Shown: positions 1-6,754 of the stretch, piece by piece
How positions within the stretch are numbered: the first letter of the stretch is position 1
Layout: every line of letters begins with the position of its first letter
Origin: an uncultured Alphaproteobacteria bacterium
GTDB taxonomy: Bacteria > Pseudomonadota > Alphaproteobacteria > Rickettsiales > Midichloriaceae
Assembly: GCA_903860855.1 (NCBI GenBank)
Contig: CAIOSF010000131.1
Span: forward strand, 1 to 8,334
Direction: 5' to 3'
DNA: 8,334 nucleotides
The notes under the pieces: model-generated
The model's input: the letters and a program-made list of their open reading frames with translations, nothing else
What the model was told of the DNA's origin: nothing
Databases searched by the model: none
Position numbers and translations under genes: made by a program

Positions 1-67
1 TGGATTCACAGTTTACTATGCGTCGCCCCCCTTGCATTGCATTATTTAATTCTGAAACTGGTATAAT
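1..67 (+). repeat. Degraded copy of a dispersed intergenic repeat
   Basis: This stretch shares three ordered modules with the spacer upstream of the PBP gene. They are TGGATTCACAGT at 1-12 (also at 1727-1738 and 1630-1641), a 15-nt exact match TTGCATTATTTAATT at 37-51 (also at 1738-1752), and a TGAAAC-x-GGTATAAT end at 53-67 (compare 1783-1798). The copy lacks about 30 nt present between the last two modules in the other copy. It ends in a TATAAT hexamer. I see no open reading frame across it and infer a decayed non-coding repeat. Confidence 0.6.
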
Positions 68-128
68 AGGAGAATAAAGAATGGGTTATAATTGCAAGAT
101 GACTCGTGAGATCACAAAAGCAGAGGTC

Positions 129-1397
129 CTAGGCCGAACCGATTCTTTCCTCAATCACATGGCGGAAGTGTCTTATCAAGCCCTGAATGGGCCAGGCGGC
201 CGCGTCTCCTAGAGCGCATATGGTATGCCCTTCTATTTGCTTAGTCAGACCCAATAGTCTATCAATCTCGCTTTTCCTGGCATTACCTTCCACCATCCTA
301 TTGATGATGCGATAAAGCCAGCCAGTTCCTTCACGACATGGGGTGCATTGCCCACATGATTCATGCATATAAAATCTGGAGAGCTTGGCGATCGCAGCGA
401 TAATATCGGTTGATTGATCCATTACGATCACACCTGCTGTACCTAGGCCGCTTTGAACGGCTTTCAGACTATCAAAATCCATTAGCACATCATCACAAAT
501 GCTTCGAGGTAACAAAGGTACAGATGATCCTCCTGGAATCACAGCAAGAAGATTATCCCATCCACCTCTTACTCCCCCTCCATGCTTTTCGATTAGCTCA
601 CGTAGAGGTATGGACATAGCCTCTTCAACATTGCATGGTTTATTCACATGACCAGAAATGCAGAAAACCTTGGTACCACTGTTATTTGGCTTACCTATAC
701 TTAAAAACCAATCGGCGCCACGTCTTAATATGGTTGGTATCACCGCTATCGTCTCTACATTGTTTACTACAGTCGGGCCACCATATAAGCCATAGACAGC
801 TGGAAATGCTGGTGGTTTAAGGCGTGGCATACCTTTCTTCCCTTCCAAGCTATTAAGTAACGCTGTCTCTTCTCCGCATATATAAGCTCCAGCGCCGCGA
901 TGAACATGGAAATCGAAACTATAACCGGTACCACAAGCATTTGCTCCTAGTAGACCGGCAGAATAAGCCTCAGCTATGGCTCTTTCCAGTATTTCAGCTT
1001 CTCGATAGTACTCGCCTCGAATGTATATGTAACCGAGATGAGCCTTTATTGCGCAGGCAGTAACCAAGGCTCCTTCAATAATTTTATGTGGCTCATATCT
1101 TATAATATCACGATCTTTACAAGTACCAGGCTCGCTTTCATCAGCATTCACCACTAAGTATGATGGTTTTTCTGGGGTGGGATTCTTCGGCATGAAGGAC
1201 CATTTGACTCCGGTAGGGAATCCTGCTCCCCCCCTGCCCCTCAAGCCAGATTTTTTGATGGTATCAATTAGGTCATCAGGAGTCCTTTTGAGAAGTTGCT
1301 CTGTCTCACTCCAATCCCCTCGTTTCATTGCGGACTTTAGATCAGTCTCTAGCTTGCCATCGAGATTGATAAAAATATGATCATTAGCTTGTAGCAT
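129..1397 (-). CDS. nuoF: NADH-quinone oxidoreductase subunit F (NuoF)
   Basis: This is the 51-kDa flavoprotein of respiratory complex I. It sits in the cytoplasmic peripheral arm, takes hydride from NADH onto FMN and passes electrons to the N3 iron-sulfur cluster. The 422 residues match the usual length. Visible signatures are the glycine-rich [13 protein letters not shown] (51-63) and NADESEPGT (84-92) of the FMN site. [19 protein letters not shown] (168-186) belongs to the nucleotide-binding fold. The 4Fe-4S ligands are C348, C351 and C354 in ESCGQCTPC, plus C394. The start is the first Met of the frame. No clear Shine-Dalgarno lies before it, but the [12 protein letters not shown] opening resembles rickettsial NuoF N-termini. 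No nuoE or nuoG lies adjacent on this side, so the complex I genes are apparently split, as is common in Rickettsiales. The gene looks intact and functional. Confidence 0.97.
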   Translation of the reverse strand: MLQANDHIFINLDGKLETDLKSAMKRGDWSETEQLLKRTPDDLIDTIKKSGLRGRGGAGFPTGVKWSFMPKNPTPEKPSYLVVNADESEPGTCKDRDIIRYEPHKIIEGALVTACAIKAHLGYIYIRGEYYREAEILERAIAEAYSAGLLGANACGTGYSFDFHVHRGAGAYICGEETALLNSLEGKKGMPRLKPPAFPAVYGLYGGPTVVNNVETIAVIPTILRRGADWFLSIGKPNNSGTKVFCISGHVNKPCNVEEAMSIPLRELIEKHGGGVRGGWDNLLAVIPGGSSVPLLPRSICDDVLMDFDSLKAVQSGLGTAGVIVMDQSTDIIAAIAKLSRFYMHESCGQCTPCREGTGWLYRIINRMVEGNARKSEIDRLLGLTKQIEGHTICALGDAAAWPIQGLIRHFRHVIEERIGSA

Positions 1398-1446
1398 TCA
1401 AGTACACTATATGGTATAGATATTTATAAGTCTCTTAATAATAGAA

Positions 1447-1475
1447 GTTATATTTTCTTTGGTGAAAGAATACAA
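1447..1475 (-). promoter_or_regulatory. Predicted sigma-70 promoter of nuoF
   Basis: On the minus strand there is a -35 hexamer TTGTAT (1475-1470), a 17-nt spacer and a -10 hexamer TATAAC (1452-1447). This would start transcription about 40 nt before the nuoF ATG. It is a consensus match by eye only. The region is AT-rich, so chance matches are possible. Confidence 0.4.
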
Positions 1476-1561
1476 CGTCCTTTTTTAAATATCATTTTTG
1501 TATATGTCATTTGAATGAGCAATACTATAATACCAGCTCCCGATTTTAACTACTGCTACTT

Positions 1562-1641
1562 CGCTCGTTGCTCGACAATGCTTCGTGATAACCCACTCTG
1601 CAGACATGAAGCGTATCCGTTTATCCTATTGGATTCACAGT
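1562..1641. repeat. 80-bp tandem repeat unit, copy 1
   Basis: The unit runs from CGCTCGTTGC to the shared end TTGGATTCACAGT. It aligns without gaps over 80 nt to the unit at 1659-1738, with 59 of 80 positions identical by my count. It contains a short inverted pair, GCTTCGTG and CATGAAGC, around a central AT-poor loop, so it may fold. Copies are separated by 17 nt. Confidence 0.7.
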
Positions 1642-1658
1642 CTATATTCAATAGGCGT

Positions 1659-1738
1659 CGCTCATCTCTCGGCCATGCTGCGCGACGAAGCGCTCCGCAG
1701 ATATGGGGTGTGTCCGTTCATCCCTTTGGATTCACAGT
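1659..1738. repeat. 80-bp tandem repeat unit, copy 2
   Basis: This is the second, more GC-rich copy of the unit at 1562-1641. Its last 13 nt, TTGGATTCACAGT, are identical to copy 1, and the same word recurs at 1-12. It contains an inverted pair CTGCG/CGCAG (about 1679-1700). Most differences from copy 1 are transitions, which fits an old duplication decaying as non-coding DNA. Confidence 0.7.
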
Positions 1739-1768
1739 TGCATTATTTAATTTGACTTCGCCTTCAGC

Positions 1769-1798
1769 TTGTCTATTACATTTGAAAACTAGTATAAT
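1769..1798 (+). promoter_or_regulatory. Predicted sigma-70 promoter of the PBP gene, inside the repeat
   Basis: There is a -35-like TTGTCT (1769-1774), an 18-nt spacer and a perfect TATAAT (1793-1798), about 47 nt before the PBP start codon. A second TATAAT lies at 1809-1814 but has no well-spaced -35. The whole promoter lies in sequence shared with the repeat copies at 1-67 and 4421-4445, so the repeat may supply transcription here. Confidence 0.4.
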
Positions 1799-1844
1799 TT
1801 ATCACTTGTATAATTCAATCAATATTATCGCTCTTTGACAACAT

Positions 1845-4358
1845 ATGGGTGGTATTAAAGTAGGGCGCAAAGTTCGCAGATTTATCATAAGGCGATTTTC
1901 CACTATTTCGTGGGTAGCTTTGTCCTGCCTTGCCCTCGGAGCCCTATCTTTTCTTTATTTGTTTCTCTATTTTACCTCGGATCTACCAGACTATGACCAG
2001 CTCGCCGCATACGATCCCACCACTATAACTCGTTTATATAGCAATGACGGGAATGTCGTAGCTGAATATGCTCAAGAAAGAAGGATATTTGCACCCTATC
2101 AAGATATACCACAAGTTGTTATAAATGCTTTTTTGGCAGCAGAAGATAAGAATTTTTTTGATCACTCTGGCGTTGATCTGTTGAGCATTGTTAGGGCTGG
2201 GTTACAGAGCATTATCAATATCAGTGCCAACAAAAGAGTTGTTGGAGCATCGACCATAACACAACAAGTAGCTAGAGACTTCCTGCTAACGAATGAAAGG
2301 ACTATGGGACGTAAGATCAAGGAAGCTGTCTTGGCTTATCGTATAACTAAGGCATATTCGAAGGAAAGAATTCTAGAATTGTATCTCAATCAGATATTTC
2401 TAGGAAATAAGTCCTATGGTATAGCAGCGGCAGCTCACAATTACTTCAATAAGGAATTAGTAGATCTTGATGTAGCTGAAGCAGCAATGCTAGCTGCCCT
2501 GCCAAAAGCTCCTACAGACATAAATCCGTATAACAATTACAACAGAGCGAAGGCAAGGAGAGACTGGGTAATTGATCGTATGAGAGAGGGCGGTTTTATA
2601 AGCGAAAAAGAGGCAAGACGTGCTGCTGATTCTTCAATAACCCTTAATGAAAGAAGTGATAATGATAAAAAGTTTGATGATAGCTTTTACTCGGAAGCTG
2701 TCAGAAGAGATCTGATTAAGCTATATGGAGAAGATGTTGTATATAAGCGAGGTCTCATCGTTAATATAAATATTAGTGAAAAATTACAGCAATATGCTGA
2801 CGATGCATTTCGCAAAGGTGTTATAGCCTATGATCGCAAGCATGGGTGGAGAGGAGCAATAGGCAAAGTCAAGCTGACTAAAGATAATTGGCATGAGATG
2901 CTCTTGTCATTTATTGAGAATGATTCAACTAGGGCTACTAGTGAGTCAAATTATGTCATAGCTGCGGTGATTGCGATAAAACCAAAAGAAGCAGAGGTAG
3001 GTTTGGTTGATGGTTCTACCGGTGTAATCAAGCTAGAGAAGATGTTATGGGCTCGTAAAACTTTGCCAGAACAAGCGGTTGGGCCAGTACCTCAGAAGGT
3101 TACAGATGTTGTAAATATAGGTGATATTATTCTGGTAAATAGGCCAGAAGGCGAAGCTAGTTATAACCTAGAGCAAATACCGGAAGTTAACGGAGCTATG
3201 GTGGTGTTGCAGCCCTATACAGGAAGAATACTAGCTATGGTTGGAGGGTATAGCATTACAAACAATTTCTTTAATCGTGCTATCCAAGCAAAGAGACAGC
3301 CAGGTTCGGCTTTTAAAACCTTTGTCTATTTGACCGCCTTCGAGAATGGTTATAGTCCATATACAATTTTGATCGATGAACCAATGGCGATAAGCCAGGG
3401 GCAGGGCATGCCAATGTGGACTCCGAAGAATTATAAGAATGACTATATGGGAGCTATTTCTTTAAACACAGCATTCGCCAAGTCTCGTAACCTTCCAACA
3501 GTAAAGCTTATCATGTCCCTTGGTGTGCCTAAAGTTCTTGATACAGCTTCGCGTCTAGGGGTATATAAACAGTTTCAGAAAATCAAGCCAACCTATTCAA
3601 TGGCTCTTGGAGCATTTGAGACAACTTTGCTCGATATAGGCAATGCTTATAATATCATAGCAAGTGGTGGATTTGAAACAAGACCAAAACTTATTGACAG
3701 TATATATGATCGATATGGCGAGTTACTATATAGGGATAAGGATATTGTCTGTGATGGCTGCGACAACTGGATAGATCCAGATAGTCAGGATGAGAGCGCT
3801 TTACCAAGTGTCCAGTATTTTCGCGCCAAACTGATCAGAGGAAGTCATAATAAACAAATGGTAGCCCTACTCAGAGAGGCGATAGAAAATGGTACGGGGG
3901 CAAGGGCCAAGGTTCTCGGTAGGGATATTGGTGGCAAGACTGGTACAACAAATAATAGTTTTGATAATTGGTTTATTGGTTTTTCAAATGATTTCACTGT
4001 CGCTATTTATTTGGGGTTTGATGCTCCTCGCACCTTAGGTCAGAGAGAAACTGGAGGTACATCTGCTTTGCTAATCTTTGTAGATTTTATGAAGAATGCT
4101 CTGAAGGGTTTGCCGAATATGCCGATAGCAAGTCAACGCAAGGTGATAGACATGGTCAATATTAGTGGCATAGAAGATGGGTCAGAGTCAGATGATGTCC
4201 AGATACCAACATATCAAGCCGAAATAAATGGATATAGCGGTAACTATGGAGAAGATGGAGGTAAGATCGGTGTGATAGATGGAACGAAGTTGCCTGAAAG
4301 TACGGTACAGGACCTGAATCAGATACTTATGAATATGAAGAACGAAGAATCTAGGTGA
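1845..4358 (+). CDS. mrcA: Class A penicillin-binding protein 1A (bifunctional transglycosylase/transpeptidase)
   Basis: This enzyme polymerises lipid II into glycan strands and cross-links the stem peptides at the outer face of the inner membrane. The 837 residues are typical for alphaproteobacterial PBP1A. A short basic cytoplasmic tail is followed by one membrane anchor (about 20-43). The GT51 domain has EDKNFFDHSG (catalytic E100), GASTITQQ (134-141), RKIKE (156-160, second Glu) and the ERILELYLNQIFLG block (174-187). A linker/OB-like region covers about 300-445. The transpeptidase domain has the SxxK nucleophile (S488, K491), SRN (547-549) and KTG (698-700). C636 and C639 form the CxxC insert often seen in alphaproteobacterial PBP1A. 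An acidic C-terminal tail of about 70 residues follows. No Shine-Dalgarno is evident before the ATG. All catalytic motifs are intact, so the cell probably makes peptidoglycan. That matters because many Anaplasmataceae lack class A PBPs. The alternative label PBP1B is less likely. Confidence 0.95.
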   Translation: MGGIKVGRKVRRFIIRRFSTISWVALSCLALGALSFLYLFLYFTSDLPDYDQLAAYDPTTITRLYSNDGNVVAEYAQERRIFAPYQDIPQVVINAFLAAEDKNFFDHSGVDLLSIVRAGLQSIINISANKRVVGASTITQQVARDFLLTNERTMGRKIKEAVLAYRITKAYSKERILELYLNQIFLGNKSYGIAAAAHNYFNKELVDLDVAEAAMLAALPKAPTDINPYNNYNRAKARRDWVIDRMREGGFISEKEARRAADSSITLNERSDNDKKFDDSFYSEAVRRDLIKLYGEDVVYKRGLIVNINISEKLQQYADDAFRKGVIAYDRKHGWRGAIGKVKLTKDNWHEMLLSFIENDSTRATSESNYVIAAVIAIKPKEAEVGLVDGSTGVIKLEKMLWARKTLPEQAVGPVPQKVTDVVNIGDIILVNRPEGEASYNLEQIPEVNGAMVVLQPYTGRILAMVGGYSITNNFFNRAIQAKRQPGSAFKTFVYLTAFENGYSPYTILIDEPMAISQGQGMPMWTPKNYKNDYMGAISLNTAFAKSRNLPTVKLIMSLGVPKVLDTASRLGVYKQFQKIKPTYSMALGAFETTLLDIGNAYNIIASGGFETRPKLIDSIYDRYGELLYRDKDIVCDGCDNWIDPDSQDESALPSVQYFRAKLIRGSHNKQMVALLREAIENGTGARAKVLGRDIGGKTGTTNNSFDNWFIGFSNDFTVAIYLGFDAPRTLGQRETGGTSALLIFVDFMKNALKGLPNMPIASQRKVIDMVNISGIEDGSESDDVQIPTYQAEINGYSGNYGEDGGKIGVIDGTKLPESTVQDLNQILMNMKNEESR

Positions 4359-4405
4359 CCTCTCATATGCATAAGTATAGATTCAATTGTCATAGCGGAT
4401 CCGGC

Positions 4406-4445
4406 TTTAACTACTGCCGTTTTGACTTCACCTGTGGTTTGTCTA
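4406..4445. repeat. Short relic of the dispersed repeat, without the 80-bp units
   Basis: Two modules of the nuoF/PBP spacer recur here almost side by side. TTTAACTACTGC (4406-4417) matches 1545-1556 exactly. The stretch at 4421-4445 matches 1751-1775 at 20 of 25 positions. In the other spacer these modules are about 195 nt apart, separated by the two 80-bp units. The rest of the spacer 4359-4541 holds no gene; its GC-rich end near 4515-4537 has only a weak, imperfect inverted repeat and no T-run. Confidence 0.55.
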
Positions 4446-4541
4446 ACCTGGTATCAGAGGATACACAGAAAATACAGTCCAAAATAAACTATGGTAAGGC
4501 AGGATCGCATGGATTCCCGCGGAGCGCCTCGCCGCAGCATT

Positions 4542-5330
4542 CTATAGCTTTTGTACTTTATCCTGGGCAAGCTTTTCCGCTTTGTCCTTGCTTTGTTCCG
4601 CAAGATCGGGATTTTCTACTTGCTTCTCCTTCTTTACATCGCCCATTATCTTATCAAGTTCGCTTTGCAAGGGCCCCTTGCCTTTGTCCTGATCTTTCAC
4701 AACTGGCTTTTCTGCAAGTTCAATATTCTGTTGCTTCTTAGGTTCTTGTTCATCGACTCCCTTCTCCTCACCTCCTTTCATTTTATCTCCTATCTTTCCA
4801 AGCACCTCTTTCCACCCGCCATTTTCCTGAACTTTATCATTTATTTTTTCAGCAGCCATCATGCCGGCGAAAGCAAGCACCGCAAAGATGGCGCCAACTC
4901 CAGAGAGGAGTAAGATTGCGGTGATGATAAGCTTACCCTTATTATTCTCGAGGAACCCCTTGTCTTTTTCTGGCTCTTTCTCCGTCTCTTTGCCTTTTTC
5001 TACCCCTTTCTCCTTGTCTTTGCTTTTTTCATCTACGCTTTTTTCATCCTTGTCTTTCCCCGTATCGCTTTTCTCTTCGGCTTTTCCTTTACCGCTAAAT
5101 GCACTAGATATAGCATCCTTAGCTTTGACTAACCAGCTACCAACAGCGCTAAACCCAGCCTTTATTTTATCCCATAGACCTGGCTTTTTCTCCTCTTCGA
5201 CTTTCGGCTCTTCTATCTCAAGAGCCCCCATTTTTTTTCCGTCTCCTTCCTTGTCAACTTCTTTCTTGCTTAGATCCTGCATTTCTATTTCTTGATCTTT
5301 TGGCTTAACCACTTCTTTCTTGTCTTGCAT
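4542..5330 (-). CDS. Lys/Glu-rich single-span membrane protein, paralog 1 (unknown function)
   Basis: I do not recognise this 262-residue protein. It has no N-terminal signal peptide. A charged N-terminal half contains EIEMQDL (14-20), the paralog-shared EEKKPGLWDKIKAGF (46-60), and a helical Ala/Lys stretch (64-80). A Lys/Glu/Asp linker (82-124) follows, then one hydrophobic segment (about 134-160). The block KINDKVQENGGW (162-173) leads into GDKMKGGEEK and a hydrophilic C-terminal tail. The N-terminal third aligns with the protein at 6125-6754. The membrane segment and NDKVQENGGW block align with the protein at 5568-6128, so it looks like a composite of the two. It has its own predicted promoter. 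The low-complexity composition, with many Lys, Glu and Gln, may mimic coiled-coil hits. It could be an envelope scaffold or a secreted effector; nothing here decides. Confidence 0.8.
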   Translation of the reverse strand: MQDKKEVVKPKDQEIEMQDLSKKEVDKEGDGKKMGALEIEEPKVEEEKKPGLWDKIKAGFSAVGSWLVKAKDAISSAFSGKGKAEEKSDTGKDKDEKSVDEKSKDKEKGVEKGKETEKEPEKDKGFLENNKGKLIITAILLLSGVGAIFAVLAFAGMMAAEKINDKVQENGGWKEVLGKIGDKMKGGEEKGVDEQEPKKQQNIELAEKPVVKDQDKGKGPLQSELDKIMGDVKKEKQVENPDLAEQSKDKAEKLAQDKVQKL

Positions 5331-5378
5331 TACCTATTCTTCCCATTCTAAAAAACTTAAGTATGGCTGTATCATACC
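5331..5378 (-). promoter_or_regulatory. Leader of the 4542-5330 gene, conserved with that of the 6125-6754 gene
   Basis: On the minus strand the leader reads GGTATG, then AAG-T6-AGAATGGGAAGA just before the start codon. The leader of the upstream paralog (6755-6795) has GGTATG, then AAGC-T5-GGAATGAGAAGA in the same order. An inverted pair GTATG/CATAC (5361-5377) overlaps the predicted -10. The conserved purine-rich part probably serves as the ribosome binding region. Confidence 0.5.
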
Positions 5379-5398
5379 AATTAATCCACCTTACGCAA
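5371..5398 (-). promoter_or_regulatory. Predicted sigma-70 promoter of the 4542-5330 gene
   Basis: On the minus strand, TTGCGT (5398-5393), a 16-nt spacer and TATGAT (5376-5371) lie about 41 nt before the start codon. This suggests the gene can be transcribed separately from the coupled pair upstream. It is a match by eye only. Confidence 0.4.
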
Positions 5399-5526
5399 GA
5401 CTATATAGAAAAAGACGCGAGAAAAACAAAAAGAAGCCTGATTTTGACTAATACACTTGTATTTACTGGATTATTATGATGATTTTGAAATGTTTTTGCA
5501 TGGTGTATATGGCCCTGGATTAAAGT

Positions 5527-5554
5527 AAGGTTTGAAGTTTCTGATCAAAACCTT
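5527..5554. terminator. Hairpin after the coupled pair, possible weak terminator
   Basis: AAGGTTTGA (5527-5535) pairs with TCAAAACCTT (5545-5554), giving nine pairs with one bulged A around a 9-nt loop. It lies 13 nt past the stop codon of the 5568-6128 gene. The stem is AT-rich and there is no clear T-run on the minus strand, so it may be a processing or attenuation structure instead. The rest of the 237-nt spacer 5331-5567 holds no gene I can support. Confidence 0.3.
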
Positions 5555-5567
5555 TGATTCTTTTGAC

Positions 5568-6128
5568 TCACTTTTGATTCTGTTTGCCCTGATCAACCTT
5601 CAATTGTGCTACTTCACTTTGTTCTTTTGAACCAGCAAAATCCTTTTTGCTCAGGCTGGCACTGAACTCTTTCAGTCCAGCCTTCATCTTTTCTTTACCT
5701 TCTATTGATATATCGATTTTAGGTTCATCTTTGCCACCGATTACGCTATCATCCTTAAACTTCGGTTGTTCTTTCTCCTGTTCTTTCTCTAGATCTTTCG
5801 GCTTTTTTTGCTCTTTCCCCTTGTCACCAAAATTTACCGTCCTAGGTTGGATCTCACCTCCTTCCGCTACTATCTGACTTTCAGTCTTTTCCTTTCCCTT
5901 GAAAACTCCTTTTATTTTATCCCCTAGACCTGAGGCTAGGTCTCCGCTTACTTTCATCCATCCACCATTTTCCTGAACCTTGTCGTTGAGCTTCTCAGCT
6001 CCCTTTTCAACAACTAGAGCGCCAATAAGGGCTAGGGCCGCGCCAACAATACCAGCTCCGGTGAAGATTAGTACTGCTGCAGCGATACCACAGACAATCT
6101 TGTGATTCTTGACGAATCCCATTATCAT
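5568..6128 (-). CDS. Lys/Glu-rich single-span membrane protein, paralog 2, lacking the N-terminal domain
   Basis: This is a 186-residue protein of unknown function. It begins almost directly with the membrane segment (about 11-41, Ala/Gly/Ile rich). LNDKVQENGGW (47-57) follows, nearly identical to residues 163-173 of the 4542-5330 product. Next come GLGDKIKGVFKGKEK (67-81), a variant of the shared amphipathic motif, and a Lys/Glu/Gln-rich tail. The opening MGFVKNHK corresponds to KGFLENNK in the longer paralog, so the N-terminal charged domain is missing here. The start codon overlaps the stop of the upstream gene as ATGA, which indicates translational coupling. A second ATG two codons later is possible. 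It may work as a partner of the upstream protein, or the two may be halves of an ancestral two-part protein split by a frameshift. Confidence 0.78.
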   Translation of the reverse strand: MIMGFVKNHKIVCGIAAAVLIFTGAGIVGAALALIGALVVEKGAEKLNDKVQENGGWMKVSGDLASGLGDKIKGVFKGKEKTESQIVAEGGEIQPRTVNFGDKGKEQKKPKDLEKEQEKEQPKFKDDSVIGGKDEPKIDISIEGKEKMKAGLKEFSASLSKKDFAGSKEQSEVAQLKVDQGKQNQK

Positions 6129-6754
6129 GCCGTCTTTTCCTTTTCTTTTTCCTTTTCTTTTCCATCATCTTCTTTTTCTTTTGTATCTTTAGAGTCCCCT
6201 TTACCTTCCTCGGCCTTTTTATCGTTCAGGTAACTCTTAACCTCTTTTACCACTATGACAGCAGCAGCTATGGCTCCCCCGATTGGACCGCCCATAAGGA
6301 ATGCCAACACAATAATACCTATTTCGATTCCGATCTTTAGTTTTTTATTGCCTCCCTTATTTTGTCCCTCTTCTTTTTGTTCTTTCTCCTTTTCCTCTCC
6401 CCCTCCTTCTTTACCGGCTTCCTTTTTACTAAATAAGCCGACAACTTTATCCTTCATTCTGCCAAGGAAGCCTTTTTTTTCCGGCTCTTTTTCTCCCTCT
6501 TCCTTTGCAGGGGCATCTACCTTTTTATCTTCTTCTGCCTTCTCTACCTTTTCCTCTTTTTTGCCAAATACCTTACTAAAAGCACTCTTTATTTTATCCA
6601 AGAAACCAGGCTTCTTCTCCTGTTCGACTTCTTGCTTCTTCTCTGGCTCATCTATCTCAAAAGGCTCTATTTTTTTTCCGGCTAAGTCAGCTTCCTTTTC
6701 TGGGGCTTTTTTCATATCTTGCAGTTCTATTCCTTGATTCTCATCCTGTGCCAT
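6125..6754 (-). CDS. Lys/Glu-rich single-span membrane protein, paralog 3 (first gene of the coupled pair)
   Basis: This 209-residue protein of unknown function has no signal peptide. Its N-terminus, IELQDM (9-14), GKKIEPFEIDEP (26-37) and EKKPGFLDKIKSAF (46-59), aligns closely with that of the 4542-5330 product. The amphipathic motif is duplicated inside the protein: GFLDKIKSAFSKVFGKKE (50-67) and GFLGRMKDKVVGLFSKKE (95-112). A Glu/Lys/Gly linker leads to one hydrophobic segment (about 139-170), then YLNDKK, echoing the LNDK of the paralogs. The tail ends in KEKEKEKEK, encoded by a purine tract. The stop codon overlaps the next gene's start by four bases. Upstream sequence GGAATGAGAAGAGAGA may act as an extended purine-rich ribosome site. 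Domain order suggests a cytoplasmic or lumenal charged arm anchored in a membrane; the orientation is not decidable. Confidence 0.8.
   Translation of the reverse strand: MAQDENQGIELQDMKKAPEKEADLAGKKIEPFEIDEPEKKQEVEQEKKPGFLDKIKSAFSKVFGKKEEKVEKAEEDKKVDAPAKEEGEKEPEKKGFLGRMKDKVVGLFSKKEAGKEGGGEEKEKEQKEEGQNKGGNKKLKIGIEIGIIVLAFLMGGPIGGAIAAAVIVVKEVKSYLNDKKAEEGKGDSKDTKEKEDDGKEKEKEKEKTA
6133..6163. repeat. 31-nt pure pyrimidine tract at the coupled-gene junction
   Basis: The plus strand is only C and T for 31 nt, built from CCTTTT/CTTTTT hexamer-like units, and includes the 13-nt mirror repeat CCTTTTCTTTTCC (6151-6163). On the coding strand it encodes the KEKEKEKEK tail just before the ATGA overlap. 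Such tracts are slippage-prone and mirror repeats can adopt triplex structure. Confidence 0.7.

Larger units (their letters stand above)
1398..1844. other. 447-base divergent spacer, apparently non-coding
   Basis: This is the region between the divergent nuoF and PBP genes. It holds the presumed nuoF promoter, a mosaic repeat block (about 1545-1798) and the presumed PBP promoter. A 107-codon plus-strand frame (1515-1838) runs through it. I do not call it a gene: the two 80-bp repeat units inside it are offset by 97 nt and so fall in different reading frames, and the product has no recognisable composition or domain. Confidence 0.7.

Noticed and set aside
410..820. Plus-strand frames inside nuoF
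   Set aside because: They are antisense to a well-conserved gene with clear motifs, and no starts are supported. The same applies to 1177-1380.
1562..1738. CRISPR array
   Set aside because: There are only two 80-bp diverged units with a 17-nt gap. Unit length, divergence and lack of cas genes do not fit.
1515..1838. 107-codon plus-strand open frame in the nuoF/PBP spacer
   Set aside because: It spans repeat units whose 97-nt offset puts them in different frames. There is no ribosome site and no protein-like pattern.
4510..4540. GC-rich inverted repeat as a terminator
   Set aside because: Pairing is imperfect and no T-run follows on either strand; it more likely belongs to the repeat relic.
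4355..4741. Open frame overlapping the end of the PBP gene
   Set aside because: It crosses a repeat relic and then runs antisense to the Lys/Glu-rich gene; composition is that of a shadow frame.
4861..5295. Plus-strand open frame rich in Ser/Leu/Phe
   Set aside because: It is the complement of Lys/Glu-rich codons; purine-rich genes give long antisense frames of this kind. The same applies to 4551-4913, 5647-5877 and 6255-6737.
6118..6175. Programmed -1 ribosomal frameshift between the coupled genes
   Set aside because: The frame relation is right, but no canonical X XXY YYZ slippery heptamer occurs in the zero frame and no following stem is visible. Coupling through ATGA is simpler.
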